Assembly (NCBI RefSeq): GCF_900099995.1
Contig: NZ_FNCZ01000007.1
Span: forward strand, 124,001-188,000
Origin: Winogradskyella thalassocola
GTDB taxonomy: Bacteria; Bacteroidota; Bacteroidia; Flavobacteriales; Flavobacteriaceae
DNA: 64,000 nucleotides
Reading direction: 5' to 3'
The notes below the pieces were generated by a model that was given only the letters and a program-made list of their open reading frames with translations, had not been told where the DNA came from and did not search any database. A program made the translations under genes and the position numbers. The stretch's first letter is position 1, and the number at the start of each line of letters is the position of its first letter. Below are positions 38,289 through 46,917 of this stretch, one piece after another.

Positions 38289-39734
38289 TTATTCTAATCG
38301 TTTTTTTAATGCTGAAAGGATTTCAGTGTAAACCAAATCTCCATAATGTGCATCTTCTACTCCAAAATCTATATTTGGGTTATCATTAATTTCTATAACC
38401 ATCAGTTTGCCGTCTACAACTTTAATGTCAATGCCGTAAAGTCCTAATCCCATCAGTTTTGCAGATTTTAAAGCGATATCAATCACGTTTTTCGGTACAT
38501 CTTCGATAGGTAAACAATCGGCATCTCCGTCTTGTTCATTTTTGTCCGTTGCTTTCCAGTTATAAATCTGCCAATGGCCTTTTGCCATATAATATTTACA
38601 GGCATAAAAGGGTTTATTGTCAATAATGCCTATGCGCCAATCATAATCTGATGGACAAAATTCTTGCGCAATAATCAAATCAGACTCCTTTAGCATTTCG
38701 GTAACTAAAGCATTGTATTCGTCTTTCGTTTTTGCTTTTTTTACTCCAAATGAAAACGTAGAGTCAGGTGCTTTTAAAACACAAGGTAATCCTGTTTGTT
38801 CTAAGACCGCATTTCGGTTATTGCTATGTACAATAACTGTTTTTGGTGTGCTGATATTAGCATTGTTCATGGCTTCTGCCATATACACTTTATTACAGCA
38901 TTTTAATATAGCATCCGGATAATCAATTATTGCAATACCTTCTTGCTGTGCTTTTCGAGCAAAGGTGTAAGCTTCATTATTAACTTCTGTGCTTTGTCTT
39001 AAAAACAACGCATCAAAAGACGATAAGCGAGACAAGTCTTTAGGCTCAATAATTTCGGCGTAGATATTCATCTTTTCCGCAATTTCTATAAACTTTTTTA
39101 AGGCTTTAGAGTTACTTGGAGGTGCAGGGTCGCTTGGGTTAACTAATATGGCTAAGTCGAAGTCGTAATTAGTAACTTTTGCGGTATCGTAACGCTTTTT
39201 TGCGAAATATTGATTCGCAAATTCGCGGACGCTAGATATGTGTTCTACTGGAATTTCGGCTTCAGAAATCGCCTTTATACTTTGTATATTCCATTTTGTG
39301 GTATGATTAAAATTCACACGTAGAAATGGGACTTGAAAATGCTTGTAAAAAAGGGCACTTAAGTTTTTGTACTTCTGTGCTACGTTTTGCCCAAAATAGA
39401 TACTCAACGTAAAATCTTGCGACTTTATATTTTTTAGGCTTTGCTGAATAACATCATCAAACTCGTCAGAAACGATTCTAACTAATTTTAAAGCTTTAAG
39501 ATCTACAATGTTTTTTGTAGTTGGAATCGGTAAGTGACCTCTGGCTTCTGCCAAAAGTGATACGTAATAGCCTTTGGATTGGTACGAGTAATCCTTGCAT
39601 AAATTAAAAATTCGTGCATTTTTTAATAAGGAATACTTAGGATTTGTAAGGTAATCTTGAGAGGAAATTACGGTTATATTATCAATTGAAAAGTTCCATT
39701 TTTCAGGCTGATTTACAACAATATATTTGTTCAT
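38289..39734 (-). CDS. RimK-like ATP-grasp ligase with N-terminal RLAN-type domain
   Basis: The 481-residue protein has two parts. Residues about 1-200 match the N-terminal region found in larger RimK-like proteins (RLAN type), with AEARGHLPIPTTKNI. Residues about 205-480 are an ATP-grasp fold, with DYPDAILKCCNKVYMAEAM, CVLKAPDSTFSFGV and the magnesium motif VIEINDNPNIDFG. RimK relatives add glutamate or other amino acids to a carboxyl group. The gene heads a set with GCS2-type and amidohydrolase genes, so it probably makes a peptide-like product or modifies a peptide end. The target is unknown. Confidence 0.88.
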   Translation of the reverse strand: MNKYIVVNQPEKWNFSIDNITVISSQDYLTNPKYSLLKNARIFNLCKDYSYQSKGYYVSLLAEARGHLPIPTTKNIVDLKALKLVRIVSDEFDDVIQQSLKNIKSQDFTLSIYFGQNVAQKYKNLSALFYKHFQVPFLRVNFNHTTKWNIQSIKAISEAEIPVEHISSVREFANQYFAKKRYDTAKVTNYDFDLAILVNPSDPAPPSNSKALKKFIEIAEKMNIYAEIIEPKDLSRLSSFDALFLRQSTEVNNEAYTFARKAQQEGIAIIDYPDAILKCCNKVYMAEAMNNANISTPKTVIVHSNNRNAVLEQTGLPCVLKAPDSTFSFGVKKAKTKDEYNALVTEMLKESDLIIAQEFCPSDYDWRIGIIDNKPFYACKYYMAKGHWQIYNWKATDKNEQDGDADCLPIEDVPKNVIDIALKSAKLMGLGLYGIDIKVVDGKLMVIEINDNPNIDFGVEDAHYGDLVYTEILSALKKRLE

Positions 39735-39765
39735 TTAGAGCGCGTTACGCTATTATAATTTTAAA

Positions 39766-39773
39766 CAAATGTA
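39766..39773 (-). promoter_or_regulatory. -7 promoter box of the RimK-like gene
   Basis: On the minus strand this reads TACATTTG, an exact TAnnTTTG match, 31 bases before the ATG. No TTG element was found at the normal distance. Confidence 0.55.
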
Positions 39774-39983
39774 TATTATTTTTTGATTGGTTTTACAGCT
39801 GTTGAAAAAATGTTTTTTATATTTTTATTTATTGATTTGGCTTCATTTTTAAATGAGATAGGTCAGCAAGAATCGTGCTTTACATAGACATTTAAGGATG
39901 TGACTAGTTAAATAAAATATCTCATACTGATTTTGTTGTATCTAGCAGTCTCATATTTGGACGAATTGCTTAAAATTAGTGTG

Positions 39984-40511
39984 CTAATTAAGCGTATAAT
40001 CTGAGGCTGCATACTCACCACAATACGCAGTCGAAATTCCAGCGGCTTTAGCTTCTTTGATTTTTAGAATAAATTCTTGAATAGATTTGTCAGAAGCAGC
40101 GTAATGGCCTCTAAATAGTGGTAAAATGAGAGCTACTTCTGCTTCTTTGAGTCTTGTATTAAAGTCTTGTATTGATTTGTCAGAAATAGCGTAAATACCT
40201 CTATACATTGGTTCAATCGATGCATCTTTTGCTTCGTTAATTCTACTAGAAAATTCTTCTAAAGACTTGTTTGAAGCGGCATAATGTCCATAGACTATAG
40301 GAATAAGTATTGATCGTTTCGCTTCATTAATTTTATTATTGAACTCATCTAAGGACTTGTTAGATGTAGCATAAAGACCTCGAAATGCAGGTAGAATGGC
40401 GGCAGTTTCGGCTTCTTTAATTCTAGTTGAAAAATTCGTGCTATCATTTGATGTACAAGACACAAAAGGAAATACCATTAAAAAGGTTAATATTAAAATT
40501 AATGTTCTCAT
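39984..40511 (-). CDS. lipoprotein of five 30-residue repeats
   Basis: The 175-residue product begins with a lipoprotein signal ending at Cys19 (PFVSC). From residue 31 it consists of four exact 30-residue units and a fifth of 25 residues: 31-60, 61-90, 91-120, 121-150 and 151-175. The consensus is I-x-EA-(K/E), then P-x-(F/Y)-RG-x-YAxS-(D/N)-KS-(I/L)-x-(E/D)-F. The 90-base periodicity is also seen in the DNA from 40062 to 40421. I recognise no family. It lies 249 bases upstream of the RimK-like gene on the same strand, so it could be functionally linked. Confidence 0.85.
   Translation of the reverse strand: MRTLILILTFLMVFPFVSCTSNDSTNFSTRIKEAETAAILPAFRGLYATSNKSLDEFNNKINEAKRSILIPIVYGHYAASNKSLEEFSSRINEAKDASIEPMYRGIYAISDKSIQDFNTRLKEAEVALILPLFRGHYAASDKSIQEFILKIKEAKAAGISTAYCGEYAASDYTLN
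40062..40421 (-). repeat. four tandem 90-bp coding repeats
   Basis: Units 40332-40421, 40242-40331, 40152-40241 and 40062-40151 encode the full 30-residue repeats of the lipoprotein. They are diverged but in perfect register, without insertions or deletions. Confidence 0.8.
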
Positions 40512-40659
40512 AATAAATAATTGTTTTTTAACTGTAATAATTCTAGGGCACCTAATGTTTTAATAAGAGGTGTAATTGCTTAAAAGTTTAAGGTTCTAAT
40601 TGATATGACTTATTACAGATTTTGAACGAAGTTAATTTAAAATGTTTATAAATTCAAGT

Positions 40660-42417
40660 CTATTTTGCTCTATAAACAGGATACTGCATATGCGCCTTTT
40701 CGTAATTTTTACTCTGCTTATGTAACCAGTCTAATTGTTTATACCAATTATTAGCAAAATCTTCATCGTAGCTAATTTTTATATTATATTCTATTTGAAG
40801 TTTTGGGTTGTTCTTTAAAAGCTGTTCAGCTTTATCTTCCCATACATAAGGTGAGAATCCTTCTTTTTGTTGTAGGATCGTGTCAAAGAAATTCCAATTA
40901 AAAAATGAATCAGGAGCTGAAGGTTCTAAGGTCTCTAATAGATAACGAATTGATTTTTGATTCGTAGAAATTAGATAATCTCCTTTTCTAAAAGAGACTT
41001 TGTCTATTGATCTGTTGACGCTTGTTTTGTAATGTGCATAATGACCTTCGTAAGGTGATTTTCGAGTTTCGTAGCTTCCAATTTTATAAGATTCAACGGT
41101 AAGTGTGGTATCGTTTTTAAATTGTGTAAATTCTACATTATTCAACTTTAATAAATTAATAACAGTGTACCAACCTTGTGGGATAATGTAAGCTTTCGGA
41201 ATGGTGATTGAATCCGTTGCTTTAAAATAATTTTGATATATAATGTCTTTAGTAAATGGTTTTGAACGATCGTATTTTAAACGTTTGGCACCTGTAAATT
41301 CACTCGGAATCATTTCACCTTCATAACCTTTAAATTTTAGGGTAGAGGTTAGGCTTGTATCTACAGCCCAAGTTAATGGATAGGTGTCGCCTGCTGTCCA
41401 TAATTTGGCTTGTGCATTTCTAAGTTGAGTAATTTTTTTACCTTGTTCTTCGGTGATTTCTATTATGCTTTTCATTAATTCGTAGGTGCCTTCTACGCGC
41501 TGTTTGTATGGCTTTAGCATGTGTGTTTCAATCATCATACCCAAGGTGTTAAACAAGGTTGTATACCCTGTGGAATATCTTGGTGTGTCTAAAAATTGTG
41601 TAAATCCAGAATCTGGTGTGCGATTAAATACATTAACATAAGGAGTAATGTCCCAAGATTTTGCCTCTAGTTTTTGTTCTAAAGTGGGCATCATTTCGGT
41701 ATGTATAAATTCACCAAGACGACCTCCTAATTTATTGTGCTGTGTAAATAAATGTGTCAAGGTGTATTGATAATCCGCTCCATTACTCACATGGTTATCA
41801 ATAAAGACATCAGGCTGCACTAAATGAAATATTTGAGTAAAAGCTTTCGCATTTTTGGTGTCGGCTTTTATGAAATCCCTATTCAAGTCATAATTTCTTG
41901 CATTGCCCCTAAAGCCATATTCTTTTGGACCATTTTGATTAGTTCTAGTTGTTGTGTTTCTATTCAGACTGCCACCTACATTATAAATAGGTACGGTCAC
42001 TAAAACGGTGTTTTCTGGTGCGTTCATTTTTCTTTGAGCCAAATCTCTATAAAGCATCATGGTCGCATCAATACCATCAGATTCCCCAGGATGAATACCA
42101 TTATTTATTAATATTATTCTGTTGGTTTGTCGAAGGGTCTCAAAATTATCACCAGAACCTTTCATGTTTAAAGTGACTATATGAAGTGGTTTTCCAGAAT
42201 CTGTAGAGCCAATTTCTTGAATTGAAATCTCAGGATAACTATCAGCTAGGTCTTTATAGTATTTTATGGTTTCATGGTAAGTAGCAGTTTCAAAACCTTC
42301 ACTTTTTTCGAAAACAGTAGTGAAATCTATTTCGACATTCTTGATTTTAGAATTTTGTTTTTCGGTATTGTTACCACAAGCCACTAATAATAAGGCTAGT
42401 ACTAATAGTTTTTTCAT
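40660..42417 (-). CDS. M14 family zinc carboxypeptidase-like lipoprotein
   Basis: The 585-residue protein starts with a lipoprotein signal (LLVLALLLVACGN). The M14 zinc site is seen in GIHPGESDG (His and Glu ligands near residue 112) and a third histidine in IDNHVSNGADYQ. The length suggests an extra C-terminal region of about 250 residues beyond the catalytic domain. It likely trims peptides in the periplasm or at the cell surface. It is divergent from the STAS-like gene across 39 bases. Confidence 0.88.
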   Translation of the reverse strand: MKKLLVLALLLVACGNNTEKQNSKIKNVEIDFTTVFEKSEGFETATYHETIKYYKDLADSYPEISIQEIGSTDSGKPLHIVTLNMKGSGDNFETLRQTNRIILINNGIHPGESDGIDATMMLYRDLAQRKMNAPENTVLVTVPIYNVGGSLNRNTTTRTNQNGPKEYGFRGNARNYDLNRDFIKADTKNAKAFTQIFHLVQPDVFIDNHVSNGADYQYTLTHLFTQHNKLGGRLGEFIHTEMMPTLEQKLEAKSWDITPYVNVFNRTPDSGFTQFLDTPRYSTGYTTLFNTLGMMIETHMLKPYKQRVEGTYELMKSIIEITEEQGKKITQLRNAQAKLWTAGDTYPLTWAVDTSLTSTLKFKGYEGEMIPSEFTGAKRLKYDRSKPFTKDIIYQNYFKATDSITIPKAYIIPQGWYTVINLLKLNNVEFTQFKNDTTLTVESYKIGSYETRKSPYEGHYAHYKTSVNRSIDKVSFRKGDYLISTNQKSIRYLLETLEPSAPDSFFNWNFFDTILQQKEGFSPYVWEDKAEQLLKNNPKLQIEYNIKISYDEDFANNWYKQLDWLHKQSKNYEKAHMQYPVYRAK

Positions 42418-42456
42418 AGTTTAGAAATTTAGCTAAATTTACTTATATTTATTAAC

Positions 42457-42825
42457 ATGAAAACATATAAACTTAGCTTTGGTGTTATAACCCTACTGAA
42501 AGCTAATCTTGCTGAGGTTATTATAGATGAAGGTGTAGTTATGGATATGAAAATGGTAGAGCAATACCATACTTTTCTTATTGAAAAATTAGAAATTCCG
42601 ATGTCCTTATTAATTAATAAAAAGTATTCTTACACTTACACCTTTGAGGCACAAAAATCTATTGTAAATAAAGATATCGTGAAAAATATGGCTGTTGTAA
42701 CGCATGCTTATGTTTCTAAATTGGCTACCGATGTTTTAATAAATATGAATCGTGATAATGGTTGGAATATAGAGATGTTTAAGAGTCGCGAAGAAGCCTT
42801 AGAGTGGTTAGAAAATCAGGACTGA
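42457..42825 (+). CDS. small STAS-like protein
   Basis: The 122-residue product has alternating strands and helices, with AEVIIDEGVVMDMKMVEQYH, IPMSLLINKKYSYTYTFEAQ and a C-terminal SREEALEWLENQ. The last motif is typical of STAS or SpoIIAA-like proteins. No function is known to me. It is followed by the CtlX-like gene after 69 bases, which has its own promoter box. Confidence 0.65.
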   Translation: MKTYKLSFGVITLLKANLAEVIIDEGVVMDMKMVEQYHTFLIEKLEIPMSLLINKKYSYTYTFEAQKSIVNKDIVKNMAVVTHAYVSKLATDVLINMNRDNGWNIEMFKSREEALEWLENQD

Positions 42826-42855
42826 TTTTATAGCTGTTTTGCCATAAAAAAATAA

Positions 42856-42863
42856 TAACTTTG
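42856..42863 (+). promoter_or_regulatory. -7 promoter box of the CtlX-like gene
   Basis: TAACTTTG matches TAnnTTTG and lies 31 bases before the ATG. A TTTTG at 42837-42841 is only 14 bases upstream, shorter than usual. Confidence 0.5.
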
Positions 42864-42894
42864 CATTTCATTTTACCATTCTATTCGTAATTAA

Positions 42895-43827
42895 ATGCAA
42901 CAAACTACCGATACCATTTTAATGATTCGCCCTATAAACTTTAGGATGAACGAGCAAACAGCTGTCAATAATTATTTTCAGGAAGATTTAGATTTAAAAA
43001 ATGCAGAAATCAATGCAAAAGCACAAGAGGAATTTGATGCTTTTGTGCAAAAATTGAAAGCCGTTGGTATTAATGTTATTGTTGAAGAAGACGATAGAAT
43101 AAATGACACTCCAGATTCTATTTTTCCAAATAATTGGGTGAGTTTTCATGCTAATGGAGACATCGCAAAATATCCAATGTTTGCAGAAAATAGAAGACGT
43201 GAGCGTAGAGATGAAATTTTTATTAGACTCGAAGACGAAGGTTTTAAGATTGAAAATATCGTTGATTATACGTCAGCCGAACATGAAGGTGTCTTTTTGG
43301 AAGGTACAGGAAGCATCATATTAGATCGTGTTAATAGAAAGGCGTATTGCGCTTTATCTCCAAGAGCAGACGAGGATTTATTTATAGAATTTTGCGAAGA
43401 TTTTGAATATAGCCCTGTGATTTTTACAGCGTTTCAAACTGTAGAGGGTAAACGCTTGCCAATATATCATACCAATGTTATGATGTGTATTGCTGAGAAT
43501 TTTGCAGTGATTTGTTTAGATAGTATTGATGATAAGAAAGAGCGTAAAAGTGTCGTAAAGCATCTCAAAAGTGATGGTAAAGAAATTATTTCAATTACCG
43601 AAAAACAGATGCATCATTTTGCGGGAAACATGTTGCAATTGCGAGGAGACAATGAACAGCTTTATTTAATAATGAGTGAGGCTGCGCATAAGATTTTAAC
43701 TCCAAACCAAGTTGCAACTATAGAAAAGTATTGTCCTATTATTTCGAGTTCTTTAGAGACTATTGAAACTTGTGGTGGTGGAAGTGCACGTTGTATGATG
43801 GCTGAGGTATTTCTTCCAAGAGTTTAA
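42895..43827 (+). CDS. ctlX: CtlX-like citrulline/arginine hydrolase
   Basis: The 310-residue protein belongs to the guanidino-group modifying superfamily. It has IRPINFRMNEQTAVNNYF at the start, DSIFPNNWVSFH, EGTGSIILDR, His240/His241 in HHFAGNM, and the nucleophile Cys300 in GGGSARCMMAE. This matches CtlX, which has been linked to citrulline use in other bacteria. The symbol rests on motif similarity. It is convergent with the CpcT-like gene. Confidence 0.85.
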   Translation: MQQTTDTILMIRPINFRMNEQTAVNNYFQEDLDLKNAEINAKAQEEFDAFVQKLKAVGINVIVEEDDRINDTPDSIFPNNWVSFHANGDIAKYPMFAENRRRERRDEIFIRLEDEGFKIENIVDYTSAEHEGVFLEGTGSIILDRVNRKAYCALSPRADEDLFIEFCEDFEYSPVIFTAFQTVEGKRLPIYHTNVMMCIAENFAVICLDSIDDKKERKSVVKHLKSDGKEIISITEKQMHHFAGNMLQLRGDNEQLYLIMSEAAHKILTPNQVATIEKYCPIISSSLETIETCGGGSARCMMAEVFLPRV

Positions 43828-43874
43828 ATAGCGAATTATTTAATGGGTGCGTTAAGGTCAATCGTTTCTAAATT

Positions 43875-44501
43875 TTAATCTATTTTATTAAAGATATAAC
43901 CACTTTTCTCAGCTCCCCAAACATAGTTTCCATCGGCATCAAAACCGCGATCCCAAGAAATAACTTTATCTTCTAAGATTTCTACTTCGCTGCGTGCAAA
44001 CGAAGCTCCTCTCATAGTACTAGAGCACGTATTATCACCTGTTTTTCCCATAAAATGATTGGGTCTGATACGTTTAAGAATAACGTCGCAACCTTCTTTT
44101 AACGAAATATTTTTTAAAGCGATAGAGTCGAATGCTTTTGGGGTTTTCCATTTGCCTACCCAAATAGAATCTACATCTAATTTGTAGATGGCAGAACTAA
44201 AAGTACTGTCAGATTCTCTGTTAACTTCATAAATACGTTGACGATAGGGCTTTTCAGGCGTGCTAGTTAAAGCTTGTTCTACATAGAGAAAGTTTCCTTT
44301 ATCTTCCCAAATCGGATACATATGTAGAGAAATATTATAGTAAGACGAATCTATTTGTGCTTGTATCTCGGAATTAAAAGATCCTTGCATAAGGCTAAAT
44401 AGTTCTTTAAGTTCTGTGTCTTCTTGGATTTCTGGTTTTGTTTCGTTTTTACAACTGAAAACTGAAATTAAAAGGATTACAAATGGAAGTAGACGTTTCA
44501 T
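43875..44501 (-). CDS. CpcT/CpeT-like lipoprotein
   Basis: The 208-residue product has a lipoprotein signal (PFVILLISVFSCKN). The rest matches the CpcT/CpeT family, with LMQGSFNSEIQAQIDSSYYN, YRQRIYEVN and CDVILKRIRPNHFMGKTGDN. In cyanobacteria these proteins attach bilins to phycobiliproteins. No phycobiliprotein is expected here, so the domain must serve another purpose, perhaps ligand binding at the cell envelope. Confidence 0.8.
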   Translation of the reverse strand: MKRLLPFVILLISVFSCKNETKPEIQEDTELKELFSLMQGSFNSEIQAQIDSSYYNISLHMYPIWEDKGNFLYVEQALTSTPEKPYRQRIYEVNRESDSTFSSAIYKLDVDSIWVGKWKTPKAFDSIALKNISLKEGCDVILKRIRPNHFMGKTGDNTCSSTMRGASFARSEVEILEDKVISWDRGFDADGNYVWGAEKSGYIFNKID

Positions 44502-44533
44502 AAATTTATATTTGAAATCAAATATAAATTAAA

Positions 44534-46588
44534 TTATGGCATCGGAGCTCTTTTAGGTAGCTCAACAAAGAATTTACTGCCGACATTCTCTGTGCTTTCT
44601 ACCCAGATTCTACCGTTATTCAATTCTACTAAATCTTTAGCAATTGACAATCCTAAACCAGTTCCTTTTTCATTCTTAGTACCAGCCGTTGTAAAGTTTT
44701 TGTGTGCAGCAAATAACTTGTCAATGTTGCCTTTAGAAATACCAACACCTGTATCTTCTATACAGATTAAGGATTTTCCATTGACATCTTGATTTGAAAT
44801 GGTAATGACATCTCCAGTTCTGCTAAACTTAACAGCATTTGTAATTAAATTCTGAATTACAATTTCTACCATGCTACGATCTGCATATATGAAATCATTC
44901 TGAGATTCGTCAATTAAAACAATTCGTTTGTCTTCAACCTTTTGTTCTACTAAGGCTATTTTAGAATGGAAGACATCTTGAATATTAAAACGTTCTGGTT
45001 TTGGTTCTAAATTTTGCATTTGCGACTTAGACCAATTCAATAAATTAAATAATAGTGAAGATGCATTATTGGCATTTTCACTTAATTCTGGAATTAACTC
45101 ATAAAATTCATCTTTAGAAATACTGTCTTCTTTCAATAAATCTAAAAATGCTTTTATTGAAGAAATTGAATCTTTTAAGTCGTGAGAAACAATAGAAAAA
45201 AGTTTATCCTTAACTTGGTTAACCTCTTCTAAGTGATGTGTTTGCTCTAAAATAGCTTCTGTTCTTATGTGTTCTTCTGCTAATATATTTTTTTGTTTTT
45301 CTAAGGCTTCTTTATGAGCTTTAGTTTTTAAAAGGCTATAAATAAGAAGTCCAAATAACAGTGCAAATGCAGCTATCGCGCCATATAAAACATAAGGGTT
45401 GGTAACCGTAGTTGATGTCACATTAAACTTCTGTTCTCCGTTTACTGAACTATCTTTATTTATAGAGTTATTCTCAATAAAATCTATAGGTTCTAAATCT
45501 GTTGGAAAAACAGGCTGGTCAATTTTAGACAGCGAGTCTTTTAAATTATAGAATTTATTTTGCCAGAAAAACGCATTTTGATAATACCCGCGAGTAGAAT
45601 CTAAAGCAATGTGAAGTTTGTAGTTTTCTAAAAGTTCAGTTTTGTTATCTATTTTCTGTGCAATCTTATAAGCTTCGTTCAATTGCTTTTCTGCGAGTTT
45701 AACCTTTTTCTTTTGAAGATTTAAGTGTCCAATAGCATTTAAAGCTCTTAAAAGACCTTCTTTATTGTTTTGTTCTCTATTGTACTTTAAACCTTCTACT
45801 AGGTATTCTGAAGCCTTATCGTATTCATTAAAACGTAAATATTCGCTACCTAATTTAGGAAGTATTTCACCTCGTAAATCTTGATCTGTTTTTGGATTTA
45901 AAATATCCAGAGCTTTTTCATAATACTCAATAGCCTTACGATGCTCTTTTAATTCTGAGTAAAGACTTGCTATGTTTTTAGTAGATATTTTTACGCCCTC
46001 TTTATCATTAATCTGTTTGCGGACTTCTAAAGCTTTAAAATTATATTCTATGGCTTTATCAGTTTGATTGGTTTTATGATAAGCCTCAGCAAGGTTGTTG
46101 TATGCCGAGCTTAGCTCATCTCTTAGGTATTGTTTTTCAAAAATATCTATTGCAGATAATGAGTTTTGTAAACCAACCTTGTAATTACCTCTTTTAATTT
46201 CAATTAGACCAATACTATTGCTCACTTTGGCCACGCCAAGAGTATCACTTATTTTTAAATATAAATTTCTAGATTTATTGTAGTTATCAATGGCATTAAA
46301 ATAATCGTTGCGTTCGGTGAAAATTAATGCTCTGTAGTAACTGCTCTCTGCTTGTCCTTTTATGTAATTAAGATCTTCAGAAAGTTTAGAGGTTTCATTG
46401 ATATAAAGTAGGGCCTTGCTAAAATCTTTATTTTCATAAAGTTCATTTATAAGCATAAGAGACATATCCACTTTTGTAGAGTCTGCGTTTAGATAGGCTA
46501 TTTGTACCGTAAGTTTATCTATTTTTTCATTTTGCGAAAAAATGGAAAACGATATAAGACAGACAGCTAGTATAAGTAACTGTTTCAT
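44534..46588 (-). CDS. TPR sensor histidine kinase
   Basis: The 684-residue protein has a signal peptide, about seven TPR motifs (residues about 60-350, for example AIEYNFKALEVRKQINDKEG), one membrane segment near 400-421, a coiled linker, and a kinase core. The core shows His469 in IVSHDLKDS, the N box IVIQNLITNAVKFS, the G1 box CIEDTGVGIS and the G2 box GTGLGLSIAKDLVE. It is therefore a periplasm-sensing kinase with TPRs as sensor. No response regulator gene is near. Confidence 0.93.
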   Translation of the reverse strand: MKQLLILAVCLISFSIFSQNEKIDKLTVQIAYLNADSTKVDMSLMLINELYENKDFSKALLYINETSKLSEDLNYIKGQAESSYYRALIFTERNDYFNAIDNYNKSRNLYLKISDTLGVAKVSNSIGLIEIKRGNYKVGLQNSLSAIDIFEKQYLRDELSSAYNNLAEAYHKTNQTDKAIEYNFKALEVRKQINDKEGVKISTKNIASLYSELKEHRKAIEYYEKALDILNPKTDQDLRGEILPKLGSEYLRFNEYDKASEYLVEGLKYNREQNNKEGLLRALNAIGHLNLQKKKVKLAEKQLNEAYKIAQKIDNKTELLENYKLHIALDSTRGYYQNAFFWQNKFYNLKDSLSKIDQPVFPTDLEPIDFIENNSINKDSSVNGEQKFNVTSTTVTNPYVLYGAIAAFALLFGLLIYSLLKTKAHKEALEKQKNILAEEHIRTEAILEQTHHLEEVNQVKDKLFSIVSHDLKDSISSIKAFLDLLKEDSISKDEFYELIPELSENANNASSLLFNLLNWSKSQMQNLEPKPERFNIQDVFHSKIALVEQKVEDKRIVLIDESQNDFIYADRSMVEIVIQNLITNAVKFSRTGDVITISNQDVNGKSLICIEDTGVGISKGNIDKLFAAHKNFTTAGTKNEKGTGLGLSIAKDLVELNNGRIWVESTENVGSKFFVELPKRAPMP

Positions 46589-46917
46589 CTTAAAATAGCG
46601 TTAAAACGAATTGCGCTGTTTTGGATTGAAAAACTTTTAGGGAGGGACGAAAAAAGTAAGTTAACACAAAACAAAAACAAAGGGGTTAATGTTTGATTAT
46701 TAAGCCTCATTAATGTTTGGGACATTGATTAATAGCCTTTCAAAAGTGCTATTATGTAAACAAATATGCTAATATTTAGGATTTAATACCAATATATTAG
46801 TTGAACTGACAAATATAATATTTTTTAAAAACCACTTATCGATTAAAGGTAAATTTAACGGTAGTAATACGCTTTTATCGATGAAATGCACACTTGATTT
46901 AAATTACTGATTGTTAG
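46589..46917. other. 329-base gap with no gene
   Basis: A/T-rich sequence between the kinase start and the end of the GH53 gene. A TATATTTG box on the minus strand (46810-46817) could serve the kinase, 220 bases away, but is unsupported by a TTG element. I see no RNA gene, hairpin or repeat. Confidence 0.5.

Noticed and set aside
39984..40511. 90-base repeats as a CRISPR-like array
   Set aside because: The repeats are coding, in frame, adjacent without spacers, and diverged in a protein-like way.
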